Source: Megamerina dolium
Taxonomy: Eukaryota; Arthropoda; Insecta; Diptera; Megamerinidae
Length of the DNA stretch: 64,000 nt
Assembly (NCBI GenBank): GCA_963854835.1
Contig: OY978525.1
Coordinates: forward strand, 61,380,855-61,444,854
Direction: 5' to 3'
Part shown: positions 55,229 to 64,000 of the stretch, piece by piece
Layout of the letters: every line of letters starts with the position of its first letter
Numbering within the stretch: the stretch's first letter is position 1
The notes under the pieces: generated by a model
The model's input: the letters and a program-made list of their open reading frames with translations, nothing else
Database searches by the model: none
Told to the model about the DNA's origin: nothing
Program-made: the position numbers and the translations under genes

Positions 55229-57877
55229 TTACAGCATATTCAGTGTGTCTTTTCTTTTTAATCGACGATGCCCCTTGCTCAGCAACAATTGCCTAGCAAG
55301 GGGATTCTGATGATTGTGTAATTTTTGAATGTAGCTTCTGCAGGACATTGCAACTTCCTCAGAAATTGTGGATACATTTAAATCTCGATGGATGTTAACG
55401 TTCCTCATATACCAAGGCGCGTTTACAATAATTCGCAGACACTTGGATTGTATTCGCTGCAATTTTTCGATATTAGAGGGAGATGCGGTGCCCCAAAACT
55501 GAATACCATAAGTCCAGATTGGTTTCAGGATTGCTTTATATAATAGCACTTTGTATTCAAGATTCAACTTTGATCTTTTGTGTAACAGCCACCATAACTG
55601 ATTCATTTTAAGCTTGATCTGAGTTTTCTTTGCCTCTATGTGATTTTTCCATGTCAGCCTTCTGTCGAGGTGAATACCCAAGTACTTTGTTGAGGAACAT
55701 TGTGGAACTGATTGGCCATTAATTTTAAGTGGGGGACATGTATCTGGCCTAAGCGTGAAGGTTACATGTACGCTTTTTGATTCATTGACTTTTATACGCC
55801 ATTTTGCTAGCCAGATTTCGAGAGAATCGATATGAGTCTGTAGGAGTTTAGTAGCTTCTATGGGGTTAGAGCGAGAGCACAATATTGCCGTATCATCTGC
55901 AAAGGTCGATATAAATGTATGGTTATTGCTGGGCATATCTGTAGTGTATAAGAGATACAGTAAGGGGCCCAAAACGCTTCCTTGAGGAACGCCAGCGTGA
56001 ATATCCAATGGATTTGTTGTGTAATCCTTGTGATGTACGAGAAATTGTCTTTTCGTGAGGTAGCTACTAAGCAATGAGGAGACATTTGCAGGCAGTAATA
56101 GTTTGAGTTTGTAAATAAGGCCATCGTGCCATACTTTATCGAAAGCTTGAGTGATATCAAGAAAGACAGCTGAGCAATACTTTTTTTCTTCAAAAGTGTT
56201 CCTTATCAGAGTTACAATGCGGTGGACTTGTTCTATTGTGCCGTGCTGTTTTCTAAATCCAAACTGATGTTGAGGAATCAGTTGGTTGAGATTAATAAAT
56301 GGAGTTAAATTCATGACAAGTAGCTTTTCGAATACTTTAGAAAGTAGAGGCAGGAGGCTGATAGGTCTGTACGATGCAACTTTTGTAGGGTCTTTTCCTG
56401 GTTTTGCTATCATAATAATTTTTGAAGTTTTCCAGCATTTGGGATAGTGTTTAATACGAAGGATAGCATTGAAAATGTGCATCAGATGAATTACTGAAGC
56501 CGGAGGTAGCTCTTTTATCATTTTACCGGTAATTTTATCTGGACCAGGTGATTTTTTTGGGTTTAAATCTTTATAAATTGCTTTGAATATGTCCTTTTTT
56601 TTAATTTTGAGCGTTATTGAGCAAGGTTGAGAAGTTAATATTGGTAATGAGGACTGTGAAGAGGGTGGATTGGGTGTAAACACACTTTTTAGGTGGTTTG
56701 CAAAAGCCAAACCCTTCTCACAGTTGCTTCTAGCCCAATTACCGTCACTCAAACGGATGGGGGAATCAGTGAGAATTGGCCGATTTGATTTTTTTGCTGA
56801 TTTCCACAAAGAGTAGTCTGACGCTTCACCAGGTGTTAATTTCGCTATGTGCTCTTCTAACTCTTTGTTGTTTTTATTTTTTAAGGCTTGCTTTAACTTT
56901 CGAGTGCAGTGCTGTAGCTGTGTTTTCAGATTCGGTGATCTGAATTCTTGCCATTGTCTTCGGAGTCTTCTTTTCTGTCTTACTAGCAATTCAATATCGG
57001 CTGGTGTGTATGGGCTATAGTTTGATTGCTTGCATACCTTTGTGCAGGTGGCTGAGCTGAGAGCTAATGAGAGCAGCTGGTTGAATTTTTCGAGTGCTGA
57101 GTCTACATCGTGTCCATTTCTTAATACAGTACTCAGAGGAAGATGGGAATTTATATATTTCTTAAATTTCAACCAGTCTATTTTCTTTCTAACGCAATTG
57201 CCTTGGGGGCTTGGTGATTTTATAGATATTACCGTGGGTGAGTGGTCAGATGATAGATCATAATTACACTCTGTGGAGATATTTTCCATCTGCAAACCTT
57301 TGGCGACTCCAAAGTGTATGAGATCGGGTATCTTCCTCTTGTCCGTCGGCCAATATGTCGGTTGACCATTTGAAATAACATCGTAGCCGTGGTTAGTGAT
57401 GATTGAACATAGTATTTTGCCTTTTGGAGTTATTAATCGGGAGCCCCAGTGAGTGTGTTTGGCGTTGAAATCGCCAGCAACCAAGAATTTGCTACCAAGA
57501 GTTGAGAAAAATTCTTTATATTGCTGTTCGGTAATACTGTATCTTGGGGGACAGTATATCGCAGATATTACTAGCTTAGAGATGTATTCTTCCAGACATA
57601 TAGATGTTGCTTGCAAGTAGACGCTACTAAAATCTTCAAAAACATGATGTTTTATTCTGCTTTTTATCAATATGGCAGTTCCTCCGCGTGCCTTACCATG
57701 CGGATGATTTGTCGTGTACAGTTTGTAATATGGTATTTGGTAGCAATTTTTGTCAGTGAAATGGGTCTCAGATATCATCATTATGTCGATTTGGCTGGAT
57801 TCAAGGAATTGAATTAGCTCCAAACGGTGCTGGCTTAAGCCGTTGGCGTTCCAGTGGCATATCTTGAGACAACTCAT
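55229..57877 (-). CDS. ORF2 (endonuclease and reverse transcriptase) of Jockey-clade LINE
   Basis: 882 residues, no stop. The endonuclease has ICHWNANGLSQHRLELIQFL, ISETHFTDKN, VAGDFNAKHTHWGSR and SSDHSPTVISI. The reverse transcriptase has KSPGPDKITGKMIKELPPAS, VFLDITQAFDKVWHDGL, GVPQGSVLGPLLYLLYTTDM and catalytic FADDTAILCSR (FADD near residue 659, the Jockey-group form). The C-terminus is short and lacks RNase H, as usual in the clade. The start ATG overlaps the ORF1 stop (ATGA at 57874-57877), which suggests translation by stop-restart. Motifs are intact. Confidence 0.93.
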   Translation of the reverse strand: MSCLKICHWNANGLSQHRLELIQFLESSQIDIMMISETHFTDKNCYQIPYYKLYTTNHPHGKARGGTAILIKSRIKHHVFEDFSSVYLQATSICLEEYISKLVISAIYCPPRYSITEQQYKEFFSTLGSKFLVAGDFNAKHTHWGSRLITPKGKILCSIITNHGYDVISNGQPTYWPTDKRKIPDLIHFGVAKGLQMENISTECNYDLSSDHSPTVISIKSPSPQGNCVRKKIDWLKFKKYINSHLPLSTVLRNGHDVDSALEKFNQLLSLALSSATCTKVCKQSNYSPYTPADIELLVRQKRRLRRQWQEFRSPNLKTQLQHCTRKLKQALKNKNNKELEEHIAKLTPGEASDYSLWKSAKKSNRPILTDSPIRLSDGNWARSNCEKGLAFANHLKSVFTPNPPSSQSSLPILTSQPCSITLKIKKKDIFKAIYKDLNPKKSPGPDKITGKMIKELPPASVIHLMHIFNAILRIKHYPKCWKTSKIIMIAKPGKDPTKVASYRPISLLPLLSKVFEKLLVMNLTPFINLNQLIPQHQFGFRKQHGTIEQVHRIVTLIRNTFEEKKYCSAVFLDITQAFDKVWHDGLIYKLKLLLPANVSSLLSSYLTKRQFLVHHKDYTTNPLDIHAGVPQGSVLGPLLYLLYTTDMPSNNHTFISTFADDTAILCSRSNPIEATKLLQTHIDSLEIWLAKWRIKVNESKSVHVTFTLRPDTCPPLKINGQSVPQCSSTKYLGIHLDRRLTWKNHIEAKKTQIKLKMNQLWWLLHKRSKLNLEYKVLLYKAILKPIWTYGIQFWGTASPSNIEKLQRIQSKCLRIIVNAPWYMRNVNIHRDLNVSTISEEVAMSCRSYIQKLHNHQNPLARQLLLSKGHRRLKRKDTLNML

Positions 57878-59487
57878 GGTCTGGATAGCAATGTTTGGAG
57901 TAACATCGATTGATTTTTCATCATTTCTTGCATCATTGTTTGCATTGAGTTCATGAATTGGTTCATATTCTGAATCAATGTTTGAAGCAAATGTTCAAGG
58001 GTACTTGGCTGTTGGGTGGGCAGTGAGTGTTTCTGCTCATTATTTACATTGCTTTGTTGGTGTGGGTTTTGTTTTAACACGCTAGCGTATGAATTGGTTT
58101 GATTCTTGTTTGGGATTGCAGAGAATAATTGTGTTGCATCAATATTTTGTCTCTTACTTGAGTTGGCTATCTGAGTTTGCTCAACTGGTTTTAGAGGTTG
58201 ATTGCTAGCGGAGAAATTTAGCTTTAGGGTTGTATATACTGGGCAACCTCTATAATTTGCGGTGTGATTACCTCCACAATTGCTGCATTTTTTCATGCTA
58301 GCATCGCCTTTAGATTTTGGGCATATGTTTGATTTATGGAGATCTCCACAAATCACACAAACAGCTGGCAGGGTACAATATGTCTTAGTATGTCCATATT
58401 CTTGGCAGTTGCTGCACTGAGGAGGTCCAGTTCTCTTATGGGGTTCTTCGATTGTGATTTTGCGATGCAATAAATATCGAATTTTATATATGGGGTGTAC
58501 TTCACCTTTTTTTAGGGGTTTTGTTTCAGGCTGAAGCTCAATACGATATAACGGTTGAGGTATATTGCTCTTGTTGAGAATGTTGAATACTGTTTTGGCT
58601 TGAAACCCTTCTTCCTGGAGGGCAAGTTTGATTTCGTTAATATCAACGTTGGGTTCGACGCCTTTGAGTACAACGATTAAGCCCTTACTACTTTTTAGCT
58701 GATATGTGTAGTAATTCTTTTTTACAGCATCAAATTCCGCTATTACTTTGCGATAATGAGTTTCGCTGTAGATTTGCACTTTTGTTTCCTCAATTTGGCC
58801 TTTGCGAATAGGAACAACATGGAAATTCTTTGGTCCTATAAGACTTGTAATTCTAGAAATCAACTTATCTGAGTTGCGTTCTCTCAAGAAAATGGGTGGG
58901 GGTTTGAAATTTTTCTTGGAGATAATATTTTCGTCACTTTCATCACCTGAAAGCAGAGCGTATCTATTTTCCGAACTAATAGGGACAGTGTTCTATTTTT
59001 GAATTTTTGTTGAATTCATTTGTTTTGAATTTTGCGGACTTCTCTTTCGCTTTACTACAGTAATGTAGCGATCAATACCAGTTTGAACAGCAACTGGTTC
59101 TTTATTAGTCATCGCACTAGTTGCTTTAACTACTGGGTCATGCACTTCAGTAGAAGTGCCGTTATTTGATTGCTTTGATGTTGTAGCTGTTGGTGTTACA
59201 GCAGGAGAAGCACATTGTACACTCCACGGTATAGAGGGAGATAGTATATCACGATAGAACAAATTATTTTTTTTGTCTGTATTTATTGTTGTTGCAAAAT
59301 TTGATGAATTTTTAATATGTGCAGGCAAAAGATTTGCACTGTTACTTTCACTTGTGCAGTGTGTATCAACTGTTTTATTTGATAATGCACTTATCGGGGG
59401 GGTTTGCGCGGGTGATTGCAAATTATTGTTTACACACACATTAACAGGCGATTGCCGTTGCCGGAGAGGAGAGCGCTGAACACTCAT
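57874..59487 (-). pseudogene. ORF1 (Gag-like) of Jockey-clade LINE, one in-frame amber stop
   Basis: From the ATG at 59487 the frame runs 538 codons to the ATGA overlap with ORF2, with one TAG at about 58993-58995. The N-terminal part is polar and low in complexity. The second part has a conserved ORF1 domain (IYSETHYRKVIAEFDAVKKN, LIVVLKGVEPNVDINEIKLA) and three zinc clusters (CSNCQEYGHTKTYC, CVICGDLHKSNIC, CSNCGGNHTANYRGC), as in Jockey, Doc and F elements. It would bind the element's RNA. The single stop may be a recent mutation or an assembly error. Confidence 0.88.
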
Positions 59488-59617
59488 ATTATAAATAAAA
59501 TGTTTGCAAATTATATTATTATTTTATTTGTTTTTTTTTTTTTTTTTTTTTTCTAAAAATCAAAAGAAAGACGTCCACTCTTATTGGTGACTTTCGCGAG
59601 ACTGAAAGCAAGCACCT

Positions 59618-59975
59618 GTTAGCAAGAGTTATCCTTCGCATGATCTCCAGGCTGACGACATTACCGCTGTTAATGCTGGTTCCAAGATAGAAAAGTCCCT
59701 TACTACTTCAAAAGCGTAGTTGTCAACAGTGACGTGCTGTCCAAGACGCCGGGACTCTTTGTTGGTTGACATTAGATACTTCGTCTTGCCCTCGTTCACC
59801 GTAAGACCCATCCGACGCGACTCTCTTTCCAACTCTGAGAATGCTGCACTGACTGCTCGCGTGTTCATGCCGATTATGTCAATATCGTCGGCATACGCTA
59901 ACAGCATGACACTTTTGTTGAACATAGTGCCATTATGTCTTAGATCAGCAGCTCGTATTATTTTCTCCATATTCT
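59618..59975 (-). pseudogene. RTE-like LINE, 5' half of the outer insertion
   Basis: 59970-59629 reads EKIIRAADLRHNGTMFNKSV, LLAYADDIDIIGMNT (catalytic YADD) and GLTVNEGKTKYLMST, the palm of an RTE-like reverse transcriptase. It runs directly up to the target duplication at 59976, so the LINE was 5' truncated on insertion. It stops at the Jockey element; the missing continuation is at 54539-55058. Confidence 0.87.
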
Positions 59976-61010
59976 CCCCACACCCCTAAACAAATTAAAT
60001 CGTTTTTAGGAGCAGTTGGATACTACCGGAAATTCATAAGGGATTTCCATAGGGTTGCACTACCAATGACCCAATATATAACAAAAGGAACAAAAATAGA
60101 CTTCAATAATGCTAATTATATCCTGGAATTCGAAAAATGAAGACAATAATAACAAAAGCCCCGGTTCTTAAGTATCCGGATTTCAATAAATAATTTAAAT
60201 TGGTCACCGACGCAAGCGAACATCCATTATTAATAACGTCGATAACGAAAATGACGCCACAGTGCATTCTCAGGAAGAATACCTTAACGATCACATACCT
60301 ATTCTAGAGACGGTTGGGAATCGGTTCAAAACGCAAATTATACTAAAACAAAATAAAACAAAAGAATTTGAAACAAAGTACGGAAACAAAATAATATACA
60401 TATATATCAAACCAGGAAGGATAGGAATTTTTTCGGAACTAAATTATCATGAATATAACAAACTCCAGAACCACATAATTAAATTGTTTGATAGGAATTC
60501 AACTAAATTTATTAGATGCTCATATCATGCTAAAGATCTAAGTAACGAAGAGGAAGTCTTTAGGAATATAAAACAGTACCATAAATTTGAAACAGGACAT
60601 ACTGGTATCAATGAAAATTACGAAGGACTTAAAAAACTCATTTATTTCCCTAACCTGAAAGCATTAATCCAAAAATTCATAAATAATTGTGACAAACGAA
60701 ATAATACACATTTATACTAACTCAAAAGCAAATTTTTGACTTTCATTGATAGGTTTTCAAAATTTGCAACAGTTTTTTATTTGGAGGACAGAAACAACCA
60801 AACAATTATAGAAAAAATAATACTATACTGTCACAGAAAGGACACTTCAAAAAATTAACTACAGATAACGAATTTAGGAGTATATATAAAGGATTTCCTT
60901 AGAACCGAAGGAATAGAACTCCATCTTACCAAACCTAACAGCCATACCGGCAACGCCGATATTGAACGATTACATAGTACTCTCAGTGAGAAAATAAGAA
61001 CCCTTACAAT
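59976..61010 (+). pseudogene. pol: Gypsy-type RNase H and integrase, right piece of the nested element
   Basis: After the second target duplication copy (59976-59987), pol continues with KQIKSFLGAVGYYRKFIRDF, then a broken RNase H region (LVTDASEHPLL near 60200). 60262-60720 follows (LNDHIPILETVGNRFKTQII, KFETGHTGINENYEGLKKLI), the tether and HHCC zinc part of an integrase of the gypsy/17.6 group. 60720-61005 holds a broken catalytic core (TDNEF and HTGNADIERLHSTLSEK). Many stops. No LTR is seen. Confidence 0.82.
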
Positions 61011-61018
61011 TATTATTA

Positions 61019-62745
61019 TCGTTGTGGGGATGTTGCACCGCGACCTATAAGATCTATTGTGCCCCCTTCGCAGAGCTAGAGTGTGTCTCTCAGCCCAATT
61101 CCCTCGATGAATTTTAGTATTGGTCCCAATTCACAGAGTCTAATCATTCATTGACTTTAAGTCCCCAGGACCCGATGGCGTATACCAGTTACGCTAAAGA
61201 AACTGTGGTTAAATCCGCTGCTTCTTCTCTGAACAGACTACAAATAGGTATATGCTTAGGCATCACTGGTGCTATGAGCAGCTCCTCTGATGATGCTCTA
61301 AATGCCGTACTTGACTTGCTTCTCTTGGATCTTCAGGTCCGGAAGGAGGCAATGAAAGTAGCGATAAGACCGACTCATATTTTCTATGCTGAGAGTTCTA
61401 AAACTATGGTACTGCTTGGTACTTGAATGAAAATACCAAGTACTCGTTCTCCACCGGAAGTATGGCGACTATATTTCTAACAGAAATATATGCCATATTA
61501 AAAGTGGAGAATGGCATGGGATGCGTATTGGTATTTGCAGTGACAGTCAGGCTGCACTCAAAGCTATTGTAAGCCCTGCCAGCTCTTCGAAGATGATCAG
61601 TGAATGTAAGATGAGGCTGGATAGCGTCGCAAAGCACAACATGCTTCGTCTTATTTGGGTTTCAGGACACTGCGGTGTCGAAGGGAACGAATTGGCAGAT
61701 GGTTTGGCCAATGAGGGCTTTGCTGGTCCACCCATTGGTCCCAGACCTATATTTGTTATGAGCTCTTCTTGAATCTAACGATAGATCAAAGACTCTGTGG
61801 GCATGATCTACAAGACGCGATGGTCCACCTCAGAGACATGTAGGACTGCCAAAGCCTTTGCGAATGAACTTACAGCAGACGGACGGACTTTCTCCTACAA
61901 TTAAGTAGGAAGAACCTCAGGATACTGATTGGGTTCATCACAGGGCACAACACTTGTGGAGATTATATGGCCACTATAGGTGTCATCATCGATCCGACGT
62001 GCCAGTCTTGTTCAGAGGATATGGACTACAGAGCACTTCCTCTATTACTGCCCAGCCTTTGCACGAACAAGATTATTGGGAGGAGATACATTGAGCCTGA
62101 AAACAGTTTAGTCTTTCCATCTATCCGATCTTTTTAGATTCGTTAAGAGTACTAGGAAGTTTGAGGCACAGTAATATTTTCCACTCTATCATTTCTCTCT
62201 ATTCTTCTTTTTCTCTCTCCTGTTCTTCTATTTACTTTTCCGTTTCTAGGTTTGGGTAAAATGGTTATTTGACTGAGTTTCCTGGTTCTTGTCCTGCCCA
62301 CTTCTTCACTTCACTTCACTTCACTTCAAGTAGGTAATATTAATACGTCTTATAAATATACGTATATACAAGCATTTTCACTAAGCTCATTTTTAAAAAA
62401 CTCATTAAGTGCGGTGCAATTGGAACAATTGACCTCTGAAGCAGATGCCAATCTTTGCATTTTTGGTTGCACATTCCAACGGCAGTGTGAAGAACGATTT
62501 TTTTTTTTTTTGTACATTTTCGAATCTATATTTATAAATAATTTTATTAAAAAGAGCAATGAAGTAGTAGTGAAAGATGTAATTAAGTCTCATGTGCTAA
62601 ACCAACCCATTTGTGAATGATTTTGTGCGTTATAAAGTTATCTTCAGGGCCTAGAGTTTTAGAATTTACATTTACATATGCTAAGTGACGTGAAAAAATC
62701 AGTAGGTTCTTTAAAAAACCTTTACATAGTATATATTTATATAGT
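61019..62745 (+). mobile_element. LOA-like LINE, internally deleted copy
   Basis: A 120-base leader (61019-61140, GC-richer) joins directly to the segment shared with 46005-47602. RNase H at 61521-61772 is open (RIGICSDSQAALKAI, WVSGHCGVEGNELADGLANE). The reverse-transcriptase core is missing with the same junction as in the first copy. Its right end is cut by the LTR at 62746. Confidence 0.8.
61141..62742 (+). repeat. 1.6-kb direct repeat, copy 2 (mate at 46005-47602)
   Basis: See 46005-47602. Differences are few (for example the N/K codon near 61303 and V/E near 61707). Confidence 0.93.
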
Positions 62746-62921
62746 TGTTGTGTGGTTCAGTGTCCAAATCATAGTGTCTCTTTATTGGAATGATTATATT
62801 GCTTGTACAATAACATAGAGATGATAAATAACAGTAGGGTTGCTTAGAGTAGTAATAAGTAAGTAATAGATTAATATAAAGTAAATGTAGTTAACATAAC
62901 ATAGTTTTACTTTACATAACA
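62746..62921 (-). repeat. LTR of a mag-like Ty3/gypsy element
   Basis: 176 bases from TGTTGTGTGG to TTACATAACA, followed on its right by CTCCCTTTTT (62923-62932), i.e. a purine tract AAAAAGGGAG on the minus strand. It is thus the 3' LTR of the element whose integrase lies at 63054-64000. Confidence 0.8.
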
Positions 62922-63053
62922 TCTCCCTTTTTGTAAGTAAACTTTTACATATTACAATGAAAGTGCAATTAATATTAAAACTTTAAAAAAGTATTTCAGT
63001 AATATAAAATTGGAGTGATGTACATACATTTATTTCATTAGAGTAAAGGAAAT

Positions 63054-64000
63054 TCAAATTTTGTTATATTCCAGCCTATCTGGTTTTATTACTTTTCTTC
63101 CTTTCTTAGTCACATAGGTATTTTGGGGACTGTTACTTATTTCGTCAGCTTTGTTTTGGTTATTAACAGCATTCTCATTTGTTAATACCTTCTCTTGTTC
63201 GTTATTCTCTTCACTACTTTTTTCTTCATTTATTTCATCTGTCTTTTGTATTGATTTTTTCAAAATATGTTCTCTATTCCTTCTGTACAAAGTACCATCT
63301 GCATCTTTAACCACAAACGATCTCGGCTCTTTTCTATGCTCAACGATTACCCCTGGTAGCCAAACTGATGCAGGTGATTTTTTGTACATTACATGTTCAC
63401 CGTTTTCTATGGGTTTTAATGATTTCGCTCTTTTGTTGTAATCTTTTGCTGACATTTGCCTTTGCCTTTCTATTTGCTTATTATATAACTTTTTATCTAC
63501 AACTGCTGTTTCAAAATTTTGTGACATTGCTGGTAGTTTCGTCCTAAGCTTTCTAGACATTAATAACTCACTTGGACTGGGCATATTATTTTTACGAGTA
63601 GTTCTATAATGTAAAAGTGCGGTATAAGGGTCAGCTTTTGTGTCATGACATTTATTTAGCATCTTTTTTATTGTTTGAATTGATCTTTCTGCAAGACCAT
63701 TTGACCGAGGCAAGTACGGACTAGACGTGTTATGTTGAATTCCCCAATCATCGCAAAAAATTTTAAACTCGTTTGAACAGAAAGGTGGACCATTATCAGA
63801 GACGAGGATTGCAGGTATTCCGTGGCGTGAGAAAATGGACTTCATTTTAGCTATAACTTGGTTGCTACACGTACCGAAGTTCAAAATTTCTATTTCAATA
63901 AATTTTGAGTAATAATCTACAACTAAAAGAAATGATTTTTTGTTAAATTCAAATAGATCACAGCCGAGTTTATACCAAGGAATTCTAACGACTTCATGAC
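63054..64000 (-). CDS. Integrase end of a mag-like Ty3/gypsy Pol, cut by the window edge
   Basis: The minus-strand frame enters from the right edge and ends at 63054. The core reads VVDYYSKF (near 63930), HGIPAILVSDNGPPFCSNEF and SPYLPRSNGLAERSIQTIKK, holding the second Asp and the Glu of the catalytic triad; the first Asp is probably in the CDLFE block at the edge. The C-terminus has LLHYRTTRKNNMPSPSELLM and VWLPGVIVEHRKEPRSFVV, the pattern of mag-clade integrases, then a Glu/Asn-rich tail. It would insert the element's DNA. No stop is seen in this part, so the element may be young. Confidence 0.88.
   Translation of the reverse strand, partial: HEVVRIPWYKLGCDLFEFNKKSFLLVVDYYSKFIEIEILNFGTCSNQVIAKMKSIFSRHGIPAILVSDNGPPFCSNEFKIFCDDWGIQHNTSSPYLPRSNGLAERSIQTIKKMLNKCHDTKADPYTALLHYRTTRKNNMPSPSELLMSRKLRTKLPAMSQNFETAVVDKKLYNKQIERQRQMSAKDYNKRAKSLKPIENGEHVMYKKSPASVWLPGVIVEHRKEPRSFVVKDADGTLYRRNREHILKKSIQKTDEINEEKSSEENNEQEKVLTNENAVNNQNKADEISNSPQNTYVTKKGRKVIKPDRLEYNKI

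Larger units (their letters stand above)
55066..59617 (-). mobile_element. Jockey-clade LINE copy A, nearly complete
   Basis: The minus strand has a short 5' UTR with an internal A-run (59528-59552), ORF1, overlapping ORF2, a 3' UTR and poly(A) (T-run near 55068-55090). It sits inside an RTE-like LINE whose halves flank it. The target duplication appears as AACAGGTGC / AATAGGTGT-like sequence on the two sides, imperfect, so ends are accurate to about 10 bases. Confidence 0.9.

Overview
This window reads as a stretch of insect (dipteran) heterochromatin-like DNA made almost entirely of transposable elements. I recognise no host gene, rRNA gene or functional tRNA gene. The evidence for a higher fly is the element mix: BEL/Pao, several Ty3/gypsy lineages, Jockey, R1-clade, LOA-like and RTE-like LINEs, a tRNA-derived SINE and a Tc1/mariner remnant, all in AT-rich DNA with long (TA)n tracts. 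A tephritid-type fly is my best guess, from general knowledge only.

Layout. 1-3450: a BEL/Pao gag-pol on the minus strand, cut by the window edge. 3590-3943 and 7868-7910: an AT minisatellite into which a gypsy element with a SAP-domain Gag (3944-7867, minus) inserted. That copy is an internal-deletion derivative that fuses Gag in frame to integrase. 8805-13830: a second, longer copy of the same family, lacking its 3' end. 15284-18207: a decayed BEL/Pao on the plus strand. 18208-20125: SINE and LINE fragments. 20202-22352: a DNA transposon with about 100-bp terminal inverted repeats and a broken transposase-like gene of an uncharacterised kind.

22518-29199 is the most striking object: a giant, nearly perfect palindrome (two arms of about 3.17 kb around a (TA)n-rich centre). 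Each arm carries LTR, gag and protease of a gypsy-type element plus two SINEs. 30195-31274: RTE-like LINE remnant. 31893-38306: a nearly intact R1-clade LINE with overlapping ORF1 and ORF2, a poly(A) tail and a candidate 14-bp target duplication. 38570-39876: a foldback element. 41318-42030: solo LTR of the palindrome's family, next to a gypsy fragment split by a full SINE with an 11-bp target duplication. 43011-47602: LOA-like LINE interrupted by a putative solo LTR. 47693-48450: mariner-like relic. 50816-52470: 5'-truncated Jockey LINE.

54250-61010 is a three-level nest: a gypsy-type pol (plus) was hit by an RTE-like LINE (minus, 12-bp target duplication), which was in turn hit by a nearly complete Jockey LINE (minus). 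61019-62745 repeats 1.6 kb of the LOA-like unit, and a mag-like gypsy element (LTR plus integrase, minus) enters from 62746 to the window end.

The elements do not form a pathway; they are independent mobile elements in layers. Order of insertion can be read from interruptions and target duplications. The best candidates for something new are the giant palindrome (long hairpin RNA source, recent inverted duplication, or assembly artefact), the Gag-integrase derivative and the 20202-22352 transposon. Coordinates of element ends without a target duplication are approximate.
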